Assembly: GCA_016778895.1 (NCBI GenBank)
Contig: JADHOR010000014.1
Location: 1 to 40,463 of the forward strand
DNA: 40,463 bases
Origin: Candidatus Puniceispirillum sp.
GTDB lineage: Bacteria > Pseudomonadota > Alphaproteobacteria > Puniceispirillales > Puniceispirillaceae
Direction: 5' to 3'
The notes under the pieces were generated by a model. It searched no databases. It was not told the origin of the DNA and worked only from the letters and a program-made list of their open reading frames with translations. This document shows positions 32,809 through 40,463 of the stretch, in pieces. Made by a program: the position numbers and the translations under genes. How positions within the stretch are numbered: position 1 is the stretch's first letter; each line of letters starts with the position of its first letter.

Positions 32809-34128
32809 ATGGTTAAATTGATTTTGAAATCCTTGCCTCTTGCGGGTGCGGTTGGTTTGATCGCCAGCCCGGCCCTTGCACAAGAGGCGCCAGAGCATAG
32901 TGTGTTTATCCTAAACTCGCTGCTGTTCTTAATGTCAGGCTTTTTGGTCATGTTCATGGCGTGCGGTTTTTGTATGCTTGAAGCAGGGCTTGTCAGAGCC
33001 AAAAATACCTCGATGCAGCTTACCAAGAACGTAGCGCTGTTTTCTCTGGCTGCCATCGGATACTATCTTATTGGTTATAATCTGATGTACCCGCTCGGGA
33101 CTTGGTCGATTGAAGGTGTATTATCGGGTGTCTTGCCGGCGGTTGCTGTGCTTGAGGCGGTTGGGGTTGCGCCTGACAAGGTTGACGACCTTAGCTATGC
33201 TGCAACCGGATCGGATTACTTTTTTCAGCTAATGTTCTGTGCGGCAACGGCGTCGATTGTGTCAGGCGTGTTGGCTGAGCGGATTAAGCTATGGCCATTC
33301 CTTCTGTTTACTCTGATTTTGACAGCAGTGATTTACCCATTACAGGCAAGCTGGAAATGGGGCGGTGGCTTTCTTGACGAAATGGGCTTTCTTGATTTTG
33401 CTGGTTCGACCGTTGTCCACTCAGTCGGAGGTTGGGCTGCGCTTGCGGGTGTGTTGATCCTTGGCCCTCGTATCGGCAAGTATAAGGACGGGCGAGTCGT
33501 ACCCATGCCTGGTGCAAATCTTCCACTAGCAACTCTTGGAACATTCATCTTGTGGATGGGCTGGTTCGGCTTTAACGGCGGATCACAGTTGGCAATGGGC
33601 AGTGTTGGCGATGTCGCAGATATCTCGCGGATTTTTGCCAATACAAATGCGGCAGCAGCTGGTGGCGCGCTTGTGGCATTGATATTGACCCAGATTTTTT
33701 ATGGCAAAGTCGACTTAACAATGGTTCTGAATGGCGCATTGGCTGGACTCGTGTCAATCACGGCAGAGCCCCTAACTCCGACGCTTGGAGCAGCAACATT
33801 AATTGGGGGTGTTGGCGGTGTGATTGTAGTGTTCGCGGTACCGTTCCTTGACAAGGTGAAGATCGACGATGTTGTTGGTGCTATTCCAGTGCACCTTTTT
33901 GCTGGCATCTGGGGAACGCTCGCTGTTCCTTTGACAAATGGTGATGCGAGCTTTGGTACACAGATTATTTCAATCGCGATTGTCGGTGCTTTCACCTTTG
34001 TTGTTTCTGCGATTGTCTGGTTTGTTATCAACAAGATCATGGGCATTAGGGTCAGCGAGGAAGATGAACTGGCTGGTCTAGACAGCGCCGAACTCGGCAT
34101 GGATGCCTATCCAGAGTTTTCACGGTAG
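32809..34128 (+). CDS. amtB: Ammonium transporter AmtB
   Basis: 439 residues. An N-terminal signal sequence (cleaved after A-L-A near 23) is followed by eleven expected membrane helices. Signature pieces: C-G-F-C-M-L-E-A-G-L-V-R-A-K-N (near 46), D-Y-F-F-Q-L-M-F-C-A-A-T-A (periplasmic Phe gate region, near 135), the twin pore histidines in V-V-H-S-V-G-G-W-A-A-L (near 204) and H-L-F-A-G-I-W-G-T-L (near 363). It moves ammonium through the inner membrane. Operon with glnK; ends before a terminator at 34166. Confidence 0.97.
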   Translation: MVKLILKSLPLAGAVGLIASPALAQEAPEHSVFILNSLLFLMSGFLVMFMACGFCMLEAGLVRAKNTSMQLTKNVALFSLAAIGYYLIGYNLMYPLGTWSIEGVLSGVLPAVAVLEAVGVAPDKVDDLSYAATGSDYFFQLMFCAATASIVSGVLAERIKLWPFLLFTLILTAVIYPLQASWKWGGGFLDEMGFLDFAGSTVVHSVGGWAALAGVLILGPRIGKYKDGRVVPMPGANLPLATLGTFILWMGWFGFNGGSQLAMGSVGDVADISRIFANTNAAAAGGALVALILTQIFYGKVDLTMVLNGALAGLVSITAEPLTPTLGAATLIGGVGGVIVVFAVPFLDKVKIDDVVGAIPVHLFAGIWGTLAVPLTNGDASFGTQIISIAIVGAFTFVVSAIVWFVINKIMGIRVSEEDELAGLDSAELGMDAYPEFSR

Positions 34129-34165
34129 GGCTTGTCGCGGCGCCGCCGCATTGACCTAAAACAAC

Positions 34166-34198
34166 AGCCAGCGCCGGTTTGACCGGGGCTGGCTTTTT
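34166..34198 (+). terminator. Intrinsic terminator after amtB
   Basis: AGCCAGCGCCGG and CCGGGGCTGGCT pair (10 of 12 positions) around a 5-nt loop, followed by a T-run at 34194-34198. It lies 38 nt after the amtB stop. Confidence 0.8.
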
Positions 34199-34377
34199 AC
34201 TTTAAAAAATCCTAATTTTATCCGGGGAAACCATCATGTTTTGGCCCTCTTTGAACCTTTACAGAAACTGTTCTTTTCTTCTATTCTAATCGACTGGGTG
34301 CCGCGGGTGTAATTTGCCTGATGTTAGAGGCGCCCGGCGCGGATTTATCATGGGTGCCTAACTAAGCTGAGAGACGA

Positions 34378-35964
34378 ATGTCGCAAAAATCAAACGCACG
34401 CGGTTCGCACCCACAGCCCCTGTTCGAGGCAGTTGGCATCACTAAACAGTTTGGCGATTTTACCGCCAATGATGATGTGTCCTTTCGTATCTACCCTGAA
34501 GAAATTCATGCACTTTTGGGTGAAAATGGCGCCGGCAAATCGACCTTTGTGAAAATCGCTTACGGTCTTTTGCAGCCGGATAAGGGCAGCTTGTTCTGGA
34601 ATGGTGAGCTTGTTTCAATCCGCGGGCCGAAGCAGGCGCGCCAGCTGGGTATCGGCATGGTGTTTCAGCATTTTTCTTTGTTTGACGCGCTGACTGTTGC
34701 TGAAAATATCCAGCTTGCCATGCCCGCCGGCGAGAGTATCACATCATTGTCTTCCCGTATTTCCAGCATTTCTCGGGATTACGGGATCGAGGTTGATCCG
34801 GCCGCCCGTATCTATAATCTTTCCGTCGGCCAGCAACAGCGTGTTGAGATTATCAGGTGTTTGCTGCAAGAACCAAAATTACTGATTATGGACGAGCCGA
34901 CATCAGTGCTAACACCGCAGGAAACTGAACAGCTATTTTCGGTGCTGCGACGGTTTGCTGAAAACGGTCTAGCGGTTCTGTTTATTTCGCACAAGCTAGA
35001 TGAAATTAGGGCGTTGACCAGCCGCGCTACGGTGTTGCGGCGGGGAAAAAATGTTGGTTCGGTAACGACCAAGGGCCGGTCAAACCGCGAGCTTGCCGAG
35101 ATGATGATCGGCGCAAAGGTCAAGGATGTAGCGCGCCAGCAAGCGCCTGCTGATGCCAAGGTACTATTCGAAGTCAAAGGGCTAAACCGGGCAAAGGCGA
35201 ACGCGTTTGCGGTGGCGTTGCGTAATATTTCGATTACGGCGCACGCTGGCGAGATTTTTGGTATCGCGGGTATCGCCGGTAATGGGCAGGATGAATTGAT
35301 GGCCGCGCTAACCGGTGAATGGCGGACAGAAAAGCCCGGCGTCATTAAGCTTGATGGCACGGATATTAGTATCAGCGGCCCGGCCGAGCGCCGAGTCGCG
35401 GGTATGGGATTTATTCCAGAAGAGCGCAACGGGCACGCAGCAGTGCCATCGATGAGCCTTGCCGATAATGCGCTGCTGACCAACCACTCGCTGGCGGGCG
35501 TGGTGCGTGGTGGTGTGCTTGACCTTGTTGGGATGCGCGCCAAGGCTGCTGCAATTGCCGCTAATTTTGATGTTCGTTTGCCCGAACCTAATCCGCTGGC
35601 ATCGTCATTGTCGGGCGGCAATCTGCAGAAATTTGTTGTCGGGCGGGAAATTATAAAGGTGCCGCGCGTGCTGATCGTATCACAGCCAACATGGGGTGTT
35701 GATGTTGGGGCGGCGGTGTTCATCCGCAAGGCAATGCAGGAACTCGCCGCAAAGGGATCGGCGGTAGTAATGATTTCGCAGGATCTGGAAGAAATCTTTG
35801 CAATTGCGCACCGGATCGTGGTGCTGCATAACGGTGTCCTGTCGCCAGCCGGTTCAGCGACAGATCTAACGGCAGAAAAAGTCGGCCTGTTGATGGGGGG
35901 TGACACCGCCCATACCAGTGATTTGGCGGGCGGCAGTGATGTGGCGCCGGGAGCAAGCGCATGA
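34378..35964 (+). CDS. BMP-type ABC transporter ATPase (two NBDs)
   Basis: 528 residues with two fused nucleotide-binding domains. NBD1: Walker A G-E-N-G-A-G-K-S-T (near 51), signature L-S-V-G-Q-Q-Q-R (near 150), Walker B L-L-I-M-D-E-P-T. NBD2: altered Walker A G-I-A-G-N-G-Q-D-E (about 302), signature L-S-G-G-N-L-Q-K-F, and a Walker B region V-L-I-V-S-Q-P-T-W-G-V-D-V, as usual for the sugar/nucleoside (YufO/RbsA-like) group in which NBD2 is degenerate. It powers nucleoside or purine import with the next three genes. Its stop overlaps the permease start by 4 nt. Confidence 0.93.
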   Translation: MSQKSNARGSHPQPLFEAVGITKQFGDFTANDDVSFRIYPEEIHALLGENGAGKSTFVKIAYGLLQPDKGSLFWNGELVSIRGPKQARQLGIGMVFQHFSLFDALTVAENIQLAMPAGESITSLSSRISSISRDYGIEVDPAARIYNLSVGQQQRVEIIRCLLQEPKLLIMDEPTSVLTPQETEQLFSVLRRFAENGLAVLFISHKLDEIRALTSRATVLRRGKNVGSVTTKGRSNRELAEMMIGAKVKDVARQQAPADAKVLFEVKGLNRAKANAFAVALRNISITAHAGEIFGIAGIAGNGQDELMAALTGEWRTEKPGVIKLDGTDISISGPAERRVAGMGFIPEERNGHAAVPSMSLADNALLTNHSLAGVVRGGVLDLVGMRAKAAAIAANFDVRLPEPNPLASSLSGGNLQKFVVGREIIKVPRVLIVSQPTWGVDVGAAVFIRKAMQELAAKGSAVVMISQDLEEIFAIAHRIVVLHNGVLSPAGSATDLTAEKVGLLMGGDTAHTSDLAGGSDVAPGASA

Positions 35965-37061
35965 TCAGCATGATACCGCGTAAACATATCCCGCTGTCAC
36001 TGACGCTGTTGACGCCAACGATTGCAATCATCCTGACGCTGTTGTTTGGCGCGGGCATCTTTGGCCTGCTTGGGTTTAGCCCGCTTGGCTCGCTCTACAC
36101 ATTTTTTGTTGCGCCGATTTCGCGCCCTGACCAGATCGGTGATTTGTTTGTTAAGGCTTGTCCTTTGATTATCACTGCGACGGGGTTGGTGTTTTGTTTT
36201 CGGGCGAATGTCTGGAATATTGGCGCTGAGGGTCAGCTGGTCTTTGGCGCGATTTTTTCCGGCTGGATGGCTTTGAGCTTTCCGCATTGGCCGGCGATGA
36301 CGCTGATGCCGGCGATGATAGTGGCAAGCATTATTGGCGGAATTTTCTGGGCGATGATACCAGCCTTGCTTAAGGTACGATTTAACACCAATGAAATTTT
36401 AGTTTCGTTGATGCTGACATATGTTGCCGCTTTATTCATTGATTGGCTGGTTCGAGGGCCATGGCGCGACCCGATGTCATTCGGTTTTCCGCTGACAAAA
36501 ATGTACAGTGATGCGGCGTTAATTCACCGGATTGACGTGCCGTTTGTCGGCATGCTGGGGCAATTGCATTGGGGCGTTGTCGGGGCGTTGATTTTGGCGA
36601 TTTTTGGCGGTTTTGTCCTGTCTCGCACAATTCTGGGGTTTCAGATCAAGGTAATGGGTGATGCGCCCCGCGCTGGCCGGTTTGCAGGCTTTAACCCAAA
36701 TCTGATCACCATTGGCGTCATGGCGATTGCTGGCGGTGCTGCTGGTCTTGCCGGTATGGTTGAAGTCTCGGCCAGCATGGGCCAGCTACAGCCTAACGTG
36801 TCATTCGGATATGGGTTTACCGCAATCATTGTCGCCTTTCTGGCGCGATTGAATCCGGTGGGCGTGATTTTCGCCGGGCTAATTGTCGCCTTGGCCGAAT
36901 TGGGCGGTGATCATGCACAAATTGCGCTTGGCATGCCCAAAGTCGTTACCGGCGTTTTCAAAGGGGTTTTGCTGTTCATGCTGTTGGCTGGTGAGACCTT
37001 TAACCGTTATCACATAACCTGGCGGCACCCGGCACCGATGCCCGGGTCAAGGGAGCAATAG
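35961..37061 (+). CDS. BMP-type ABC transporter permease 1
   Basis: 366 residues, about nine membrane helices. Family motifs: R-A-N-V-W-N-I-G-A-E-G-Q-L (near 78-90), L-L-K-V-R-F-N-T-N-E-I-L-V-S-L-M-L (near 137) and the cytoplasmic coupling segment G-D-A-P-R-A-G-R-F-A-G-F (near 233). Homologous to YufP-type permeases of nucleoside importers. ATG overlaps the ATPase stop (ATGA). Confidence 0.92.
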   Translation: MISMIPRKHIPLSLTLLTPTIAIILTLLFGAGIFGLLGFSPLGSLYTFFVAPISRPDQIGDLFVKACPLIITATGLVFCFRANVWNIGAEGQLVFGAIFSGWMALSFPHWPAMTLMPAMIVASIIGGIFWAMIPALLKVRFNTNEILVSLMLTYVAALFIDWLVRGPWRDPMSFGFPLTKMYSDAALIHRIDVPFVGMLGQLHWGVVGALILAIFGGFVLSRTILGFQIKVMGDAPRAGRFAGFNPNLITIGVMAIAGGAAGLAGMVEVSASMGQLQPNVSFGYGFTAIIVAFLARLNPVGVIFAGLIVALAELGGDHAQIALGMPKVVTGVFKGVLLFMLLAGETFNRYHITWRHPAPMPGSREQ

Positions 37062-37062
37062 A

Positions 37063-37974
37063 ATGGAAGCGTTGATGCTGACAGTTCTATTAACGTCAGT
37101 ACCATTGATTTTTGCGGCGACTGGCGAACTAGTGGCCGAGCGAAGCGGGGTGCTGAATTTGGGGGTTGAGGGCATGATGCTGATGGGCGCAGTGTCAGCA
37201 TTTGCAGCGACCGCCATTGTTGGTAATCCCTATTTGGGTGTGCTGGCGGGCGCGGTTGCTGGGGCGATGACAGCGTTGGTGTTCTCACTATTTGCGCTGG
37301 GGCTGGCAACCAATCAAGTTGCCACGGGTCTTGCCCTTACCATCTTTGGAACGGGGCTGTCGGGGCTGGTTGGCGCACCGTTTGTTGGTGGCACGATTGA
37401 GGGGCTGCCAAATCTGGCAATTCCGCTGCTTGCTGATTTGCCAGTGATTGGCAATCTGCTGTTCAATCATGACTTCATGGCCTATCTGTCGATCGGGTTT
37501 TTGCTGGCTGTTGGCTGGTTTTTGCGGCGAACTCGTGCTGGCTTGGTGCTTAGAGCGGTTGGCAACAGCCACGATTCGGCTCATGCGCTTGGCTATCCGG
37601 TGCTGCTTGTGCGTTTTTGCGCCGTGTCTTTTGGCGGTATGATGGCGGGTCTTGGTGGGGCATATCTGCCGCTTGTGCTAACGCCACACTGGTCCGAAGG
37701 CATGACCGCCGGACGCGGCTGGATTGCACTTGCACTTGTGGTCTTTGCATCATGGATTCCTTCGCGTATTCTTGTTGGTGCATTATTATTTGGTGGGATT
37801 ACCATCATGCAGCTGGCCGGTCAGGCACGCGGCTGGGTGGTGCCATCTCAGATGCTGTCGATGTTGCCTTATATCGCAACGATCATTGTGTTGGTTGTGA
37901 TTGCGCGAAATCGGGAATTTGCGCTGGCAAATTCGCCAGCTTGTCTGGGTCGTTTATTCATCGGGAGTAAGTGA
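37063..37974 (+). CDS. BMP-type ABC transporter permease 2
   Basis: 303 residues, about eight or nine membrane helices, starting 1 nt after the previous stop. Motifs A-A-T-G-E-L-V-A-E-R-S-G-V-L-N-L-G-V-E-G-M-M-L-M-G (near 18-42), N-Q-V-A-T-G-L-A-L-T-I-F-G-T-G-L-S and L-R-A-V-G-N-S-H-D-S-A-H-A-L-G-Y. Corresponds to YufQ-type second permeases. Together with permease 1 it forms the membrane channel of the importer. Confidence 0.92.
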   Translation: MEALMLTVLLTSVPLIFAATGELVAERSGVLNLGVEGMMLMGAVSAFAATAIVGNPYLGVLAGAVAGAMTALVFSLFALGLATNQVATGLALTIFGTGLSGLVGAPFVGGTIEGLPNLAIPLLADLPVIGNLLFNHDFMAYLSIGFLLAVGWFLRRTRAGLVLRAVGNSHDSAHALGYPVLLVRFCAVSFGGMMAGLGGAYLPLVLTPHWSEGMTAGRGWIALALVVFASWIPSRILVGALLFGGITIMQLAGQARGWVVPSQMLSMLPYIATIIVLVVIARNREFALANSPACLGRLFIGSK

Positions 37975-38032
37975 ATTTTACAAATTTCGTGTTGTCGGGA
38001 TTGCACGAAGGTTTCAGTTTTAGGAGAAAACA

Positions 38033-39163
38033 ATGAAAATAAAATCTATCCTTTCATTCGGTGCAATTGTCGCCGTTGCCAGTATGGCCATCTCGGCGCT
38101 GGTCGGTATAACAAGCATCACAGCCGCTCATGCGGCAGACAAGGTCAAAGTTGGCTTTGTCTATCTGACCACACCAGGCGATCATGGTTGGACCTATGCT
38201 CATGAAGTTGGGCGCCAGCAGGTTGAAAAGCATTTTGGCGATAAGGTTGAAACAACCTTTGTTGAAAATGTGCCAGAAGGCCCAGACTCAGCGCGCGTAA
38301 TCCGCGAATTGGCAAAGCAGGGCAATGACATTATTTTTACCACATCGTTTGGATATATGGATCATACGATCAAAGTTGCGAAAGAATTTCCGAATGTGAA
38401 GTTTGAGCATATTACTGGCTATAAGCGGTCAACGAACGTTGCCACCGGTAATATTCGTTTTTATGAAGGCCGGTATGTTCAGGGTGTTGTTGCTGGTCTG
38501 ATGACCAAGTCAAATAAGATTGGCTATGTGGCGTCATTCCCGATTCCTGAAGTGATCCAAGGCATTAACGCATTCGGCATCGGCCTGCGTTCGGTCAATC
38601 CAAAGGCGGAAGTTTCAGTGATCTGGGTGAACTCTTGGTATGATCCGGTGAAAGAGGCTGATGCTGCCAAAGTGCATATCGCTGAGGGGGCCGATATTCT
38701 GGCGCAGCATACTGACAGTCCTGCGATGTTGCAGACCGCCCAGAAAGCTGGTGCGCTTGGGTTCGGCCAGTCAAGCGACATGAAAGCATTTGCCCCAAAA
38801 GCACAGCTGTTTAGCTCGGTCAATAACTGGGGGCCATACTACATAAATAAGATCCAGCAGTTAATGGATGGCAAATGGTCAACAGGCGATGGCCCTGATC
38901 ATTGGGCAGGGAACACATGGGTTGGCATGTCCGATGATTTTCTGGTGCTGTCACCGTTTGAAAATATGCCTGCGGATGTTGCCGCCGCTGCGGCCAAGGC
39001 TGCGGCCGATATTAAATCAGGTGCGAACAAGATTTTTACCGGCCCGATCAAGGATAACACCGGCAAGCTGCGTGTGCCTGCTGGCAAAACCCTGAATGAT
39101 GGCGAGCTGTTCACGACCCTCGATTATTATGTCGACGGTATTGCCGGCAAGATCCCAGGCTAG
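38033..39163 (+). CDS. BMP-family substrate-binding lipoprotein-like/periplasmic protein
   Basis: 376 residues from ATG 38033 (AGGAG 6 nt upstream). Signal peptide to about A-H-A-A-D (residue 34) without a lipobox cysteine, so a soluble periplasmic protein. The mature part starts K-V-K-V-G-F-V-Y-L-T-T-P-G-D-H-G-W-T-Y-A-H, typical of the BMP (PnrA-like) family, with the later G-R-Y-V-Q-G-V-V-A-G-L and G-F-G-Q-S-S-D-M. It binds a nucleoside or purine-like compound and delivers it to the upstream permeases. Encoded 58 nt after permease 2. Confidence 0.92.
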   Translation: MKIKSILSFGAIVAVASMAISALVGITSITAAHAADKVKVGFVYLTTPGDHGWTYAHEVGRQQVEKHFGDKVETTFVENVPEGPDSARVIRELAKQGNDIIFTTSFGYMDHTIKVAKEFPNVKFEHITGYKRSTNVATGNIRFYEGRYVQGVVAGLMTKSNKIGYVASFPIPEVIQGINAFGIGLRSVNPKAEVSVIWVNSWYDPVKEADAAKVHIAEGADILAQHTDSPAMLQTAQKAGALGFGQSSDMKAFAPKAQLFSSVNNWGPYYINKIQQLMDGKWSTGDGPDHWAGNTWVGMSDDFLVLSPFENMPADVAAAAAKAAADIKSGANKIFTGPIKDNTGKLRVPAGKTLNDGELFTTLDYYVDGIAGKIPG

Positions 39164-39219
39164 GCGTCCGGTATTTATCGTCAGGAAATTACAAAGCCTG
39201 ACCATCGGGAAAATAACGA

Positions 39220-39251
39220 AACAGGGGCGCTCGGCTGCGGGGGCCCCTGTT
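39220..39251 (+). terminator. Probable terminator of the ABC transporter operon
   Basis: AACAGGGGC (39220-39228) pairs exactly with GCCCCTGTT (39243-39251) around a 14-nt GC-rich loop, 56 nt after the binding-protein stop. There is no strong T-run after it, so efficiency is uncertain. Confidence 0.55.
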
Positions 39252-39405
39252 ACTTTGCCGTAACCTTGCTGTGATTTTTGCGGGTATCGGCGCTGTTACT
39301 GCTGGTGATGCCAATCCGTATCGACCGCAGAAAAACCTTTTTAATTCGGGTCAAGCAGGCTAGAAAAAGGCAATATTTTCACATTTCCTGGCGCAGAATG
39401 CAGAT

Positions 39406-40380
39406 ATGATACAATCCGACAAACCCAGTATTTTTGTGACGCGCCGCTGGCCAGCTGAAGCTGAAGCAGCGCTGTCTCAATATTTTGCCCCAACGTTCAA
39501 CATGACTGACAAGCCGCTTACGGCCGCCGAAATGGCCTCGGGTTTTGCCAGCCATGATGCCATTGCGCCAACCGTGTCTGATAAGATTGGTGCCGATATC
39601 ATTACCGCCGGTGCGGTGGGTAAAGGTCGACTGATCGCAAATTTTGGTGTTGGTACTAATCACATTGATCTTGGCGCGGCGGCGGCGGCGGGGATTGCCG
39701 TTAGCAATACGCCGGGCGTGCTGACCGATGCTACAGCCGACCTTGCGATGACGCTGATTTTGATGTTGTCGCGTCGTGCCGGTGAGGGTGAGCGTGAATT
39801 GCGCGCTGGTAATTGGCATGGATGGCGGCCAACACATCTGATGGGGCGCTCGCTTCAGGGCAAAACGCTTGGAGTTATAGGGATGGGCCGGATTGGCAAG
39901 GCGGTGGCACAGCGCGCGGCTTTAGGCTTTGGCATGGAGATTGTTTTCTATAACCGGTCGCGGGTTGATGATATTTTGGCTTATCCGGCGCGTCAGCTTG
40001 ATGATGTCGAGAGCGTATGCCAAATGGCTGATTGCCTGTCGCTGCATTGTGCTGCTAACGCTGATACGTTTCATATTTTGAATGCGAACCGGTTGGCAAT
40101 GATGAAGCCTAATGCCTATGTGGTGAATACCGCGCGCGGCGATGTTGTTGATGAAGCTGCGTTGGCGGCAGCATTGGCTGCAAACCGGCTTGGTGGGGCG
40201 GGGCTGGATGTTTTTCAGGGCGAGCCGGATATTGATCCGGCGCTGCTGGCCGCGCCAAACACCGTTTTACTGCCGCATCTTGGGTCGGCAACAATCGAAA
40301 CACGGACGGCGATGGGGCTGAAAGTTGTCGAGAATGCCCGCACTTTTTTTGCGGGAAACCCTCTTATTGACCCGGTTTAG
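39406..40380 (+). CDS. D-2-hydroxyacid dehydrogenase, glyoxylate/hydroxypyruvate reductase type
   Basis: 324 residues. N-terminal catalytic lobe F-V-T-R-R-W-P-A-E-A-E, then the substrate loop N-F-G-V-G-T-N-H-I-D (near 83), the NAD(P) fold G-V-I-G-M-G-R-I-G-K-A-V-A (near 161), the catalytic Arg in V-V-N-T-A-R-G-D-V-V-D, Glu in L-D-V-F-Q-G-E-P and His in L-L-P-H-L-G-S-A-T (near 285). It interconverts glyoxylate/glycolate or hydroxypyruvate/D-glycerate; the exact member cannot be told. It would complement the glyoxylate aminotransferase at 7985 metabolically, though they are far apart. Confidence 0.9.
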   Translation: MIQSDKPSIFVTRRWPAEAEAALSQYFAPTFNMTDKPLTAAEMASGFASHDAIAPTVSDKIGADIITAGAVGKGRLIANFGVGTNHIDLGAAAAAGIAVSNTPGVLTDATADLAMTLILMLSRRAGEGERELRAGNWHGWRPTHLMGRSLQGKTLGVIGMGRIGKAVAQRAALGFGMEIVFYNRSRVDDILAYPARQLDDVESVCQMADCLSLHCAANADTFHILNANRLAMMKPNAYVVNTARGDVVDEAALAAALAANRLGGAGLDVFQGEPDIDPALLAAPNTVLLPHLGSATIETRTAMGLKVVENARTFFAGNPLIDPV

Positions 40381-40392
40381 AGTGGCGGGATA

Positions 40393-40463
40393 ATGCAGGC
40401 TGATCCTAACGGCGAACAGCTGGTTCGCGATAGCTTTACTGCGGCGCTTGCGGCCGGACAGCC
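40393..40463 (+). CDS. Partial gene, start only
   Basis: An ATG at 40393, 12 nt after the dehydrogenase stop and preceded by GGCGGGA, opens a frame that runs off the window end: MQADPNGEQLVRDSFTAALA. The close spacing suggests it is co-transcribed with the dehydrogenase. Too short to identify. Confidence 0.45.
   Translation, partial: MQADPNGEQLVRDSFTAALAAGQ

Noticed and set aside
34352-34373. GGGTGCC...GCTGAGAG just before the ABC transporter ATPase resembles the first half of a TPP riboswitch (THI box).
   Set aside because: The second half (ACCC...GAACCTGAT...GCGTAGGGA) is absent; the start codon follows within a few bases. Treated as coincidence; a 7-of-8 inverted pair at 34328-34359 is weak support for a simple hairpin only.
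34812-35987. Long (391-codon) leftward open frame opposite the ABC ATPase.
   Set aside because: Antisense shadow of a well-conserved gene; serine/threonine-rich shadow composition, no family features.

Overview
The window looks like a chromosome segment of a marine alphaproteobacterium. YajQ, a ccmF-ccmG-ccmH-ccmI block, glnK-amtB, a BMP-type nucleoside ABC transporter, a TauD-type dioxygenase, a persulfide dioxygenase with split YeeE proteins and two class-V aminotransferases together suggest a SAR116/Puniceispirillum-like or related heterotroph. That placement is inferred from gene content; no rRNA or marker tree supports it. I see no rRNA, no complete tRNA and no CRISPR array.

Region 1 (1 to about 11,250) is a visibly AT-richer accessory region with long intergenic gaps, small orphan genes and decayed integrases. 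Three near-identical copies of a sequence resembling the 3' end of a tRNA-Leu gene (1300, 5823, 11234) divide it into two consecutive segments. Each segment starts with such a copy followed by a broken tyrosine recombinase: one frameshifted and truncated (1392-2406), the other only an N-terminal stub (5920-6123). Segment A carries a DUF2798 membrane protein, an orphan 62-aa protein and a leftward cluster of small proteins around a D-Ala-D-Ala-ligase-like ATP-grasp enzyme (3260-5303), including a 55-aa gene not previously listed. Segment B carries a secreted dienelactone-hydrolase-like protein, a serine/aspartate-glyoxylate aminotransferase divergent from a ScfR-like XRE regulator, and a strong hairpin. 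A dispersed repeat of about 50 bp occurs four times in this region and nowhere else that I noticed. Left of the first att-like copy are a DUF3303 protein and a secreted cupin.

Region 2 (11,386 to 19,457) is dense, higher-GC chromosome. It holds yajQ, an aldo/keto reductase divergent from a cytosolic dienelactone hydrolase, a thioesterase, a leftward DUF1330-TauD-DUF1330 operon with two paralogous DUF1330 genes, and a rightward sulfur locus: persulfide-dioxygenase-like MBL protein, two half-size YeeE/YedE membrane proteins and a GrdB-related CxxC protein.

Region 3 (19,489 to 31,082) holds the cytochrome c maturation block ccmF-G-H-I (leftward), an AEC transporter, a renalase-like flavoprotein, a DUF429-like protein, a second class-V aminotransferase, a GIY-YIG protein, a BaiN/HI0933 flavoprotein and a beta-carbonic anhydrase.

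Region 4 (31,225 to the end) holds a LysR regulator divergent from glnK-amtB (ammonium sensing and uptake), a four-gene BMP-type ABC importer (ATPase, two permeases, binding protein) for nucleoside-like substrates, a D-2-hydroxyacid dehydrogenase of the glyoxylate/hydroxypyruvate type, and the first codons of a further gene. Functionally the window leans toward scavenging of nitrogen and reduced one/two-carbon and sulfur compounds: ammonium, nucleosides, thiosulfate/sulfide, glyoxylate and amino acids.
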